Shown: positions 8,800 through 15,781 of the stretch, in pieces
How positions within the stretch are numbered: the first letter of the stretch is position 1
How the letters are laid out: each line of letters opens with the position of its first letter
NCBI GenBank assembly: GCA_017937095.1
Contig: JAGBEG010000007.1
Location: 124,001 to 188,000, forward strand
Length of the DNA stretch: 64,000 bases
Source: Roseburia sp.
GTDB lineage: Bacteria > Bacillota > Clostridia > Lachnospirales > Lachnospiraceae
Direction of reading: 5' to 3'
Translations under genes and position numbers: made by a program
The notes under the pieces: generated by a model
What the model saw: the letters and a program-made list of their open reading frames with translations, nothing else
Told to the model about the DNA's origin: nothing
The model's database searches: none

Positions 8800-9546
8800 A
8801 TGGGACAGTTGAGCAGTAACAGCGCCGTTGGAACTTATGCGGCAGATTATCAGTATCGTGCGAACAAGGCGGAGACGGAGAAGACAAAGGAAAGCGGCAG
8901 CGCCGAGAAGAAGAGCCGTGTGTATGGAAGAACGATCGGCACGCCGGAGCTTTCGGAGAAGGCAAAGAAGTATTATGAGAAGCTGAAAGCGAAATATTCC
9001 AATATGGATTTTATTCTGGTATCGCCGGACAAGAAGGAAGAGGCGGAGCGCAATAAGGGCATGTATGCAAGCTCAAAGGAGCTTCTGGTGCTGATTGACT
9101 CTGATAAGATTGAGAAGATGGCGGAGGATGAGGTGTATCGTTCCAAATATGAGGGCATCTTAAGCATGGCGTCGGCACAGGTGAACCAGATGAAGCAGGA
9201 GCTTGGATCGAAGGGAGATTCCGTCCGTTCCGTTGGCATGAGCTTCGACGACCACGGAAACGCATCGTTTTTTGCGGTGGTAGACAAGTCTCTGGCAAAG
9301 CAGCGCGAGCGTATCGAGGAGAAGCGCGCAGAGGCGAGAGAGGACAGGAAGGAAGCCGCGAAGAAAGCGGACGAGAAGGCAAAGGCGGATAAGACTGCTG
9401 GAAAAGGCGACGAGGTGACAGTCACAGCGTCCTCCTGGGAGGAGCTGCTCAAAAAGATCGACAGGGTCCTCTATGAGGAGCGTGCGGATTCCCTGATGAC
9501 GGACGCTGAGAAGAAGGTAGGCCAGTCCTTCGACTATACAATTTAA
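8800..9546 (+). CDS. DUF6033-like cytoplasmic protein
   Basis: Function unknown. The 248-residue protein has no signal peptide or membrane helix. A short polar N-terminus precedes a conserved-looking core (about 45-160, with YYEKLKAKYSNMDFILVSPD and SVGMSFDDHGNASFFAVVD). A highly charged Lys/Glu/Ala helical linker (about 165-210) is followed by a C-terminal tail. It resembles the DUF6033 proteins of Lachnospiraceae, recalled from memory and not searched. Monocistronic: a terminator follows at once and possible sigma-D -10 elements precede it, which would suit a motility-linked role. Confidence 0.65.
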   Translation: MGQLSSNSAVGTYAADYQYRANKAETEKTKESGSAEKKSRVYGRTIGTPELSEKAKKYYEKLKAKYSNMDFILVSPDKKEEAERNKGMYASSKELLVLIDSDKIEKMAEDEVYRSKYEGILSMASAQVNQMKQELGSKGDSVRSVGMSFDDHGNASFFAVVDKSLAKQRERIEEKRAEAREDRKEAAKKADEKAKADKTAGKGDEVTVTASSWEELLKKIDRVLYEERADSLMTDAEKKVGQSFDYTI

Positions 9547-9562
9547 GACAACAGCGCACAAA

Positions 9563-9606
9563 GGGCGTTCGGGAATGCAGAGCTGCATTTCCGGCGCCCC
9601 TTTTTT
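9563..9606 (+). terminator. Intrinsic terminator after the DUF6033-like gene
   Basis: A GC-rich stem (GGGCG..CGGGAATGCAG with GCTGCATTTCCGGCGCCC) is followed by TTTTTT at 9601-9606. It separates this gene from the Dlt-like cassette. Confidence 0.88.
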
Positions 9607-9663
9607 CGGGGAAATTCTTAAGAAAAATTAAGAATTTTGTCAACAAAAAATCACGAATCTCTA

Positions 9664-9692
9664 TTAAATAATAGAACACTCTATGATACAAT
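9664..9692 (+). promoter_or_regulatory. Extended -10 promoter of the Dlt-like cassette
   Basis: TGATACAAT (9684-9692) is an extended -10 (TG-N-TACAAT). A weak -35 (TTAAAT, 9664-9669) lies 17 bases upstream. The expected transcription start (about 9699-9700) coincides with the first base of the structured element, so the RNA would begin exactly with that fold. Confidence 0.55.
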
Positions 9693-9698
9693 ATGCGC

Positions 9699-9840
9699 GT
9701 GGATAATGAGCGGTGCCAAGACGTGAAGAAACAAATATCCGTGCTCGCACGGGAATATTTGTTTCTTTGCGGATTGATAGGGCGAACGCCCGTGAACGTG
9801 CGGGCTATGCCCGCACGTTCGCACTGCGGAGTAGAATGGT
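9699..9840 (+). ncRNA. Candidate structured leader RNA, copy 1
   Basis: The outer stem GCGGTGC (9710-9716) pairs with GCACTGC (9821-9827). Inside are a 19-bp hairpin (9726-9744 with 9747-9767, two-base bulge), the conserved block TTGATAGG (9775-9782), a mini-hairpin GGGC-GAAC-GCCC (9780-9791) and an 11-bp hairpin (9794-9804 with 9810-9820). The same layout with different stem sequences recurs at 22656-22790: GAxAATGAG before the stem, GTGCCAA inside it, TTGATAGG, the CGAA mini-hairpin, the third hairpin and the closing stem. None of the hairpins ends in a U-tract, so it is not a simple terminator. I cannot assign it to a known riboswitch class. Confidence 0.65.
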
Positions 9841-9892
9841 GAGAACTACCAGGGCGAATTGCCCAAGCGTCAGCGATGAAAGAGGGAAAAGT

Positions 9893-11419
9893 TTGAAAAG
9901 TGTATTAGAATATTTTGAGCAGACAGCCGCGCGCTGCGGCGGCAGGACCGCGGTGGACGATGGAGAGCGCTGTTATTCCTGGCAGGAGCTTCGGGAGATG
10001 GCGCAGAGGATCGCATCGTCGTTTGTAAAGCAGCAGGACTGGCGCAACAAGCCGGTCGGCATTGTGATGGACAAGAGTGTGGATGCAGTTGCGGCGTTCC
10101 TCGGCAGTATGTATGCCGGAGCGTTTTATGTACTGATTAATCCGGAATACCCGAATGTGCGCATCGAGAAGATTTTAGATACGCTTGGAACAGACCTTCT
10201 CCTTATCGAGGCAAAATATGAGGACAAGATCAGGGCATGCGGGTATCAGGGATCTCTGATGGATATAGAAGAGGCGAAGCGGTCAGAAGTGCGCGAAGAG
10301 GCGCTTGCTAAGGTGCGGCACAGTGCGATGGATACGGATCTGCTCTACGGTATTTTTACCTCCGGCTCGACCGGAATACCGAAGTGCGTGGTCGCAAGCC
10401 ATCGGGCGGTCAGTGATTTTATCGGGCATTTTGCCGAACTGTTCGGATTTACGGAAGAGGATATTATCGGCAATCAGGCGCCGCTGGACTTTGATGTGTC
10501 GGTCAAGGACCTTTATACGGCGCTGTTTACCGGGGCAACGCTGGTGCTGATACCGAAGCATATGTTCTCGATGCCGCCGTCGCTTTTGGATTTTCTTTGT
10601 GAAAAGCATGTGACTTCACTGACATGGGCAGTCTCGGCTCTGTGCATCGTGACGACCTTACGGGGGTTCGAATACCGGATTCCGAAAGAGGTGCGCCGGG
10701 TGCTCTTCAGCGGTGAAGTGATGCCCTATAAGCATCTTGCGGCATGGAGAGAGGCGCTGCCGGACGCGAAGTTCGTGAATCTGTACGGACCGACGGAGAT
10801 CATCTGCAACTGTACCTATTACCGGGTCACGGGAGAGGAGGCAGAGAGTGCGCCGCTTCCAATCGGAGCGGCATTTCCGAACCGGAGGGTGTTCCTGCTG
10901 GATGAGACGGGGCACGAGGTAAAAGAAGCGGGAAAGCCGGGAGAAATCTGCGCTGCAGGCACTTCTCTGGCATCGGGGTACTACAATAACCCGGAGGCAA
11001 CGGCAAAGAGCTTTATACAAAATCCCCTCAACCCTTATTATCCCGAGACGATTTACCGCACCGGGGACATCGGTTGCTACAATGAAGCGGGGATACTCTG
11101 CTTTATGGGACGGAAGGACTTTCAGATCAAGCGGATGGGACACCGCATCGAACTGGAGGAGATACAGCTTACGCTCGAGAAGGCGGAGGGCGTGGAGCGC
11201 GTCTGCTGCGTTTACGGGGAACAGGAGGGCAAGCTTGTGGCATTCTACGCCGGGGCTGCGGATAAGAAGGAACTGCGCCGGGCGGCAAGAGAGCAGATGC
11301 CGGGCTTTATGATTCCCGATACGTTTCTGCAGATGGAGCAGATGCCGCTCACGAAGAACGGCAAGATTGACAGAGCGGCGCTTTGGAGCCGATATAAGGA
11401 GGAGAAGAAGAAACGATGA
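9893..11419 (+). CDS. DltA-like amino-acid adenylation enzyme
   Basis: Activates an amino acid with ATP and loads it on a carrier protein. All adenylation motifs are readable: TSGSTGIPK (residues 156-164), FDVSVKDL with the amine-binding Asp201, NLYGPTE (297-302 region), YRTGD, GRKDFQIKRMGHRIELEEI and the catalytic lysine in LTKNGKID. At 508 residues it is the length of DltA, without condensation or thiolation domains. TTG 9893 with AGAGGG upstream is chosen; the longer open frame would translate the structured leader. Where DltA has a Cys just before GEVLP (Cys269 in Bacillus cereus, from memory), this protein has Ser273 (SGEVMP), so D-alanine specificity is not assured. It is first in a five-gene cassette and overlaps the decarboxylase gene by ATGA. 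Confidence 0.88.
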   Translation: MKSVLEYFEQTAARCGGRTAVDDGERCYSWQELREMAQRIASSFVKQQDWRNKPVGIVMDKSVDAVAAFLGSMYAGAFYVLINPEYPNVRIEKILDTLGTDLLLIEAKYEDKIRACGYQGSLMDIEEAKRSEVREEALAKVRHSAMDTDLLYGIFTSGSTGIPKCVVASHRAVSDFIGHFAELFGFTEEDIIGNQAPLDFDVSVKDLYTALFTGATLVLIPKHMFSMPPSLLDFLCEKHVTSLTWAVSALCIVTTLRGFEYRIPKEVRRVLFSGEVMPYKHLAAWREALPDAKFVNLYGPTEIICNCTYYRVTGEEAESAPLPIGAAFPNRRVFLLDETGHEVKEAGKPGEICAAGTSLASGYYNNPEATAKSFIQNPLNPYYPETIYRTGDIGCYNEAGILCFMGRKDFQIKRMGHRIELEEIQLTLEKAEGVERVCCVYGEQEGKLVAFYAGAADKKELRRAAREQMPGFMIPDTFLQMEQMPLTKNGKIDRAALWSRYKEEKKKR

Positions 11420-12630
11420 CGCAGGAACAGATAGAACGCATGACGGCAGAATTTGATACCCCGCTGTATCTGTTCGATCTCGACGTGCTCCGTGAGGATA
11501 TTGCCGCGATGAAAGAGGTGCTGCAAGATCATGTCTCGCTTTGCTTTGCAATGAAAGCGAACCCGTTTCTTGCAAAGGAGATGGCGGGGCATGTGGAACG
11601 AATCGAGGTGTGTTCTCCGGGCGAGCTCAGAATCTGTATGGCGCAGAATATTCCGATGTCCAAGGTGGTGCTCTCGGGTGTCCTAAAGGAAGAGCGCGAC
11701 ATCGAGGAACTTCTTTGCGGCGGCGAGCTCCCGCTCTTTACGGCGGAGTCAGGGGAGCAGGCGGAGCTGCTTCGCCGTCTGGCGAAAAAGCACGGCCGGA
11801 ATATTTCGGTTCTGCTCCGCCTTACCAGTGGAAATCAGTTCGGAATGGATGAGGCGGTGCTGCTTGACGAGGCGGAGGCGCTTTTGGACTGTCCTTTTAC
11901 GGAGTTCGCGGGTATTCATTTCTTCTCGGGAACGCAGAAACGCAAGAGTGAACAGATCAGGAAGGAACTGGAAATGTTAGACGGGCTGTGCGCACGCGTA
12001 AAGGAGCGCACGGGAAAGGCTGTTTCGCATCTGGAATACGGACCGGGCTTTGGCGTGGAGTATTTTAAGGGAACAAAGCCATGGGGCTGCAGGGAGGCGC
12101 TTGGCGCGCTTTCTGATGCGTGTGAATGCGCTAAAGCCCTCACGTTCGGCGGTACGGTTACCTTTGAGATGGGAAGATTTCTCACCGCGATGTGCGGCAG
12201 CTTCGTGACGCGCGTGCGTGAGGTGAAGGAAAACGGCGGCGTGCGGTATTGTCTGGTGGACGGAGGAATGCACCACATCAATTATGACGGACAGGTCATG
12301 GCGATGAAGACGCCGCACTGCACACAGTTCCCGGCGAGGATGGACGAGGAGGAAGCGGACTACTGCATCTGCGGGGCGCTGTGTACGGCGAACGATATTC
12401 TGATCCGCAAATATCCGCTGCGGGGAATCGGACCCGGCGATCTGCTGGTGTTCGAGCGGACGGGCGCTTATTCCATGACCGAGGGAATGTCGCTTTTCTT
12501 AAGCCGGAATCTTCCTGCTGTGGTGTGCTATAGCAAAGACGGCGGTTATGAGGCGCTCCGGAAACAGACGCCGAGCTATCCGCTCAATATGCGGATGCCG
12601 GAGAATAAGGCAAATGCAGGGAAAACATGA
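11416..12630 (+). CDS. Fold-type III PLP decarboxylase (LysA/ornithine decarboxylase-like) in the Dlt-like cassette
   Basis: Predicted PLP-dependent amino-acid decarboxylase of the alanine-racemase-fold superfamily. Visible residues are the PLP lysine Lys47 (FAMKANP), His168 in IHFFSGTQ, the phosphate-binding GPGFG (209-213), EMGR (251-254), the catalytic Cys323 in CGALCTANDIL, and GAY (350-352). This set matches diaminopimelate/ornithine-type decarboxylases more than alanine racemase. It is 404 residues, complete, and translationally coupled to the adenylation enzyme. Canonical dlt operons have no such gene. It may make the amino acid that is activated, for example lysine from meso-diaminopimelate or an omega-amino acid from an acidic one, or it may act on a carrier-bound substrate. 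The substrate is not visible in the sequence. Confidence 0.85.
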   Translation: MTQEQIERMTAEFDTPLYLFDLDVLREDIAAMKEVLQDHVSLCFAMKANPFLAKEMAGHVERIEVCSPGELRICMAQNIPMSKVVLSGVLKEERDIEELLCGGELPLFTAESGEQAELLRRLAKKHGRNISVLLRLTSGNQFGMDEAVLLDEAEALLDCPFTEFAGIHFFSGTQKRKSEQIRKELEMLDGLCARVKERTGKAVSHLEYGPGFGVEYFKGTKPWGCREALGALSDACECAKALTFGGTVTFEMGRFLTAMCGSFVTRVREVKENGGVRYCLVDGGMHHINYDGQVMAMKTPHCTQFPARMDEEEADYCICGALCTANDILIRKYPLRGIGPGDLLVFERTGAYSMTEGMSLFLSRNLPAVVCYSKDGGYEALRKQTPSYPLNMRMPENKANAGKT

Positions 12631-12689
12631 AAAAGCAAGATGACGGCTATAATTCATAGAATCAGTTAAGAAAGAGGGAGATTAAGATT

Positions 12690-12920
12690 ATGGAAGAATT
12701 ACTTGAGATTTTAGAGGAAATTAACCCGGATGTAGATTACGAGACATGTACGACATTGATTGACGACCATATTCTGGATTCGTTTGCGATTTTATCGCTT
12801 GTATCTGAGCTGGAGGACGCATTCGATGTGCAGGTGTCGCCGGGCGATATGGTCGCGGAGAATTTTAACTCGGCAGAAGCAATCTGGAATATGGTAAAGA
12901 GACTGGAGGAAGAGGGCTGA
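12690..12920 (+). CDS. DltC-like acyl/aminoacyl carrier protein
   Basis: A 76-residue acidic four-helix carrier that would hold the activated amino acid on a phosphopantetheine arm. The attachment serine is Ser31 in HILDSFAILSLV, matching the DSM/DSL signature of carrier proteins. GAGGGAG precedes the ATG. It lies 59 bases after the decarboxylase and one base before the MBOAT gene, so it is dedicated to this cassette. Confidence 0.9.
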   Translation: MEELLEILEEINPDVDYETCTTLIDDHILDSFAILSLVSELEDAFDVQVSPGDMVAENFNSAEAIWNMVKRLEEEG

Positions 12921-12921
12921 T

Positions 12922-14511
12922 ATGGCTTATCACACATTACTGTTTCTGCTGGTGTTTCTGCCGCTCGTGCTGCTCATTTACCAGATTATGCCCAGGAAGT
13001 TCCGCCCGGCGGTACTTCTTGCCGCAGGGTATGCGTTCTTTTTTTCATTCAGCAGATTCCTCTTTGTATACCTGATCGGTGCAACAATCGTGATGTATGC
13101 GGCGGGGCTGCTGGTAGACAGGATGCAGCAGCGCTTTAAGGAACAGAAAAAGGGAATGGAACGCGCCGCTGTTAAGACGCTGAAAAAGCGTGTGACGGCG
13201 AGAGAGCGCTGGGTCGTGGCAGGGGGCGTGGTGCTTCTTGTAGGGGTGCTCGCGGTTGTCAAATATTATAATTTCTTTGCGCAGAATCTGACGGAGCTTC
13301 TGCATCTGTTTTCTATAGAGGGAGGCTTAAAGACGGTCACGTTTCTGCAGCCGATCGGAATCTCGTTCTACACGCTTCAGGCGGTAAGCTACATCGTGGA
13401 CGTCTACGAGGGGAAAATCCGGGCGGACCGCAATTTCGGAAGAGTCGCTTTGTATATGGCGTTTTTCCCGCAGATTATGGAAGGGCCGATTGCCAGATAT
13501 GAGCAGACGGCTGCGGCTCTCTGGCAGGGAGCGCCGCTTTCCTACCGAAATGTGTCGATGGGAGCGCAGCGCATCCTCTGGGGCCTGTTCAAGAAAATCG
13601 TGATTGCAGACCGCCTCAATGTGGTGGTCGCTGACATTTTTACTTATTATCAGAACTACGACGGCGCGATTCTGGCGCTTGGCGCGGTGGCATATACGAC
13701 GCAGCTTTACAATGAATTTTCCGGCTGTATGGATATTGTCATCGGAACGGCGGAGATGTTCGGCGTCACGCTGCCGGAGAATTTCAGACAGCCGTTTCTG
13801 TCAAAGAACGTATCGGAGTTCTGGCGCAGATGGCATGTGACGCTCGGCGCATGGCTTAAGGATTATATCTTTTATCCCGTCTCGCTTTCCGGCTGGGTGA
13901 AAAAGCTCGGAAACCGCACAAAGGAGCGGTTTGGAAAGCACGGCGCGAAGATCGTGGTCTCCGCCGCGGCGCTGTTTCCGGTCTGGCTGATCAACGGTCT
14001 GTGGCATGGTCCGCAGTGGAGTTATATTTTCTTTGGAATGTACTATTTTGTACTGATCATGGCGGGAATTGTATTTGAGCCGCTGACTGCGCGCTTCCAT
14101 GAGCGTCATCAGAATCTGGCTGCGCACAAAGGATTTATGGTATTCCAGATTGTCCGCACGACGATACTTGTCGTTATCGGAGAATTGTTCTTCCGGGCGC
14201 CCGGTCCCAGACAGGGACTTGTGATGTTAAAGCAGATTCTTACAAACTTCCACATCAGTGCGCTTTTTAGCGCGCCGATGGCGGAGCTGGGGCTTGACAT
14301 ACATGACGCGGTGCTCATTTTTGCGGCGGTCGCCATTGTGTTTGTTGTTGGACTGCTTCATGAGAAGGGTGTCCATATCAGGGAGCGCATCGAAAAGTTT
14401 CCGACGCCCCTTCGGTGGTGCAGTTACTACGCGCTGATCCTGGGCAATCTGATATTCGGCGCATACGGAGACGGCTATCTGGAAGTCGATCTGATCTATG
14501 CAAACTTTTAG
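12922..14511 (+). CDS. MBOAT O-acyltransferase, AlgI/DltB type
   Basis: Polytopic membrane enzyme expected to move the carrier-bound amino acid across the membrane onto an extracytoplasmic hydroxyl. The MBOAT signature EFWRRWHVTLGAWLKDYIFY (residues 299-318) and the catalytic His362 in LINGLWHGPQWS are intact. At 529 residues with about a dozen hydrophobic segments it matches AlgI/PatB-type enzymes better than the ~400-residue DltB. A charged cytoplasmic loop (about 67-97) separates early helices. It starts one base after the carrier-protein stop, behind GAGGAAGAGGG. The acceptor (teichoic acid, polysaccharide or lipid) is not indicated. Confidence 0.9.
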   Translation: MAYHTLLFLLVFLPLVLLIYQIMPRKFRPAVLLAAGYAFFFSFSRFLFVYLIGATIVMYAAGLLVDRMQQRFKEQKKGMERAAVKTLKKRVTARERWVVAGGVVLLVGVLAVVKYYNFFAQNLTELLHLFSIEGGLKTVTFLQPIGISFYTLQAVSYIVDVYEGKIRADRNFGRVALYMAFFPQIMEGPIARYEQTAAALWQGAPLSYRNVSMGAQRILWGLFKKIVIADRLNVVVADIFTYYQNYDGAILALGAVAYTTQLYNEFSGCMDIVIGTAEMFGVTLPENFRQPFLSKNVSEFWRRWHVTLGAWLKDYIFYPVSLSGWVKKLGNRTKERFGKHGAKIVVSAAALFPVWLINGLWHGPQWSYIFFGMYYFVLIMAGIVFEPLTARFHERHQNLAAHKGFMVFQIVRTTILVVIGELFFRAPGPRQGLVMLKQILTNFHISALFSAPMAELGLDIHDAVLIFAAVAIVFVVGLLHEKGVHIRERIEKFPTPLRWCSYYALILGNLIFGAYGDGYLEVDLIYANF

Positions 14512-14635
14512 CGCAGCAACGAGCAGAACCGAAGGTTCTGGAGTCTGCCCGTGGAAGGCTCAGTCGTCTGCCCCGTGGAAGGAAGAACAATGCAATATAG
14601 ATTTTTGCAAGCCTGCTTGCAAAGAAAGGAAAAAG
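14512..14635 (+). repeat. Intra-cassette spacer with hairpins and a 23-base-period duplication
   Basis: The 124-base gap between the MBOAT and SGNH genes holds a hairpin (CAGAACC 14524-14530 with GGTTCTG 14534-14540). It also holds a near-perfect duplication of GTCTGCCCGTGGAAGG (14543-14558 and 14566-14582, one inserted C) and a GCAAG/CTTGC hairpin (about 14607-14620). No U-tract follows, so it does not look like a terminator. The gene downstream starts behind AAAGGAAAAAG. Confidence 0.5.
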
Positions 14636-15595
14636 ATGAAAAGGGAAAGTAAGCTGGTAAGGTGTTTCCTGTTTTTTGGAATATTTGCGGTGATACTTGC
14701 GGTGCTCTCGGTGCTATTCTACCCCAAGAGCAATACGATAGAGGCGGGCGTTCCGGAGCGCGACGTGAAGCTATCCGGTATTTTCGGTGCGCCGGAGAAC
14801 TCTGTGGACGTCGTTGTGCTGGGGGACAGCGTGAGCTATACGTCGATTGCCCCGCTGCAGATGTGGGATGAGCAGGGGATTACTTCTTATGTCTGTGCAC
14901 AGTCCGGACAGAAGGTGACGGAAGCCTACTACTGGCTCAAGAAGATTTATGAACAGCAGACGCCGGAGCTCCTCGTGCTCGAGGCGAATATTCTCTATAA
15001 TTATGAGAGCTTCGAGAAGGAGACAAACGCCGCGCTGGAGACGCATCTCGGCTATTATATACCGATTTTTAAATATCACAACCGCTGGAAGAACCTGAAC
15101 GCGGATGACTTCCTTCTGAAATTTGAGAAGGTGGGAAGGGATTTCGCGCGCGGTTATGTCGAGAAGACCGGAGCGCAGCCGTATTCCGGCGGGTCCTATA
15201 TGAAGCAGGGACGCAAGGTCGATGAAATCGACGAAGTGGCGGAGTTTTATCTTGAGGAGATCAGAAAGCTCTGCGAGAAGCACGGAACTACACTTGTGCT
15301 TGTGAGCATTCCGTCTCCGCGCAACTGGAATTATGCGCGCCATAACGGAGTCATGGCATATGCAAAGGAGCAGAATCTTAACTATCTGGACATGAATCTG
15401 CACACGAAGGAGATGGGAATCGACTGGCGGCTGGATACGCTGGATGCCGGAGATCACATGAATGAGGCGGGGGCAGAGAAGGTTACCGGGTATCTGGGAG
15501 CATACCTGAAGGAGGAATTTGCACTGGAAGATCACCGGTCGGACCCGGCATATGAGATCTGGAATGAAAATGCGGATGATTTCGAGGAACAGTAA
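14636..15595 (+). CDS. Membrane-anchored SGNH-hydrolase-like protein (DltD/AlgX-like role)
   Basis: Probably the extracytoplasmic partner of the MBOAT enzyme. A membrane anchor (about residues 8-29) is followed by an outward domain with the SGNH block I VVVLGDSVSYTS (Ser65) and a late Asp-X-X-His block (GDHMNEAGAEKV). This matches DltD/AlgX-type proteins that complete acyl transfer outside the membrane. The ATG at 14636 (MKRESKLVR) gives a clean anchor; the longer open frame reads through the repeat spacer and is rejected. Length 319 residues. Last gene of the cassette. Overall similarity to DltD is weak, so the call rests on motifs and position. Confidence 0.78.
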   Translation: MKRESKLVRCFLFFGIFAVILAVLSVLFYPKSNTIEAGVPERDVKLSGIFGAPENSVDVVVLGDSVSYTSIAPLQMWDEQGITSYVCAQSGQKVTEAYYWLKKIYEQQTPELLVLEANILYNYESFEKETNAALETHLGYYIPIFKYHNRWKNLNADDFLLKFEKVGRDFARGYVEKTGAQPYSGGSYMKQGRKVDEIDEVAEFYLEEIRKLCEKHGTTLVLVSIPSPRNWNYARHNGVMAYAKEQNLNYLDMNLHTKEMGIDWRLDTLDAGDHMNEAGAEKVTGYLGAYLKEEFALEDHRSDPAYEIWNENADDFEEQ

Positions 15596-15631
15596 CCGGC
15601 AGGCGTGATTTGAGAAATCCGAAATTATTTC

Positions 15632-15661
15632 TTAACAAATAAAGGCAATTCGTGTTATATT
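15632..15661 (+). promoter_or_regulatory. Sigma-A promoter of glnS
   Basis: TTAACA (15632-15637) and TATATT (15656-15661) are 18 bases apart. The transcript would carry a leader of about 110 bases before the glnS start, with GAGGAGG close to the ATG. Confidence 0.7.
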
Positions 15662-15781
15662 ATACTTGCACCTTGCGGGCGTATCATGTATGATATTTCA
15701 TGAGTTGCTTTCTTTATTTGTAGGAGGCAAAGCTACGGCAGTCATTTTGACGGCATTGGAATTGAGGAGGATACAGACATT

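Larger units (their letters stand above)
9547..9892 (+). other. 346-base gene-free interval before the Dlt-like cassette
   Basis: From left to right this gap holds a terminator (9563-9606), an AT-rich stretch with a promoter (9664-9692), a structured leader element (9699-9840) and a short linker. The linker contains two small hairpins (GGT/ACC near 9838-9852 and GGGC/GCCC near 9853-9864) and the Shine-Dalgarno AGAGGG before the TTG start at 9893. No protein-coding signal is convincing inside it. Confidence 0.75.

Noticed and set aside
9726-9767. The very stable 19-bp hairpin as an intrinsic terminator or attenuator
   Set aside because: It is followed by TTTGCGG, not a run of T, and lies inside a larger fold that recurs at 22656-22790.
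9699-9840. Structured element considered as tRNA, 6S RNA, T-box or known metabolite riboswitch
   Set aside because: No cloverleaf or TPsiC-like arm, no T-box AGGGTGG motif, and none of the TPP, FMN, SAM, lysine, glycine, cobalamin or cyclic-di-GMP core sequences as I know them. A covariance search was not possible here.
9713-9892. Upstream in-frame extension of the DltA-like gene by 60 codons
   Set aside because: It would translate the strongly paired leader element, gives an arginine-rich peptide unlike any DltA N-terminus, and has no Shine-Dalgarno sequence. TTG 9893 has AGAGGG and the normal length.
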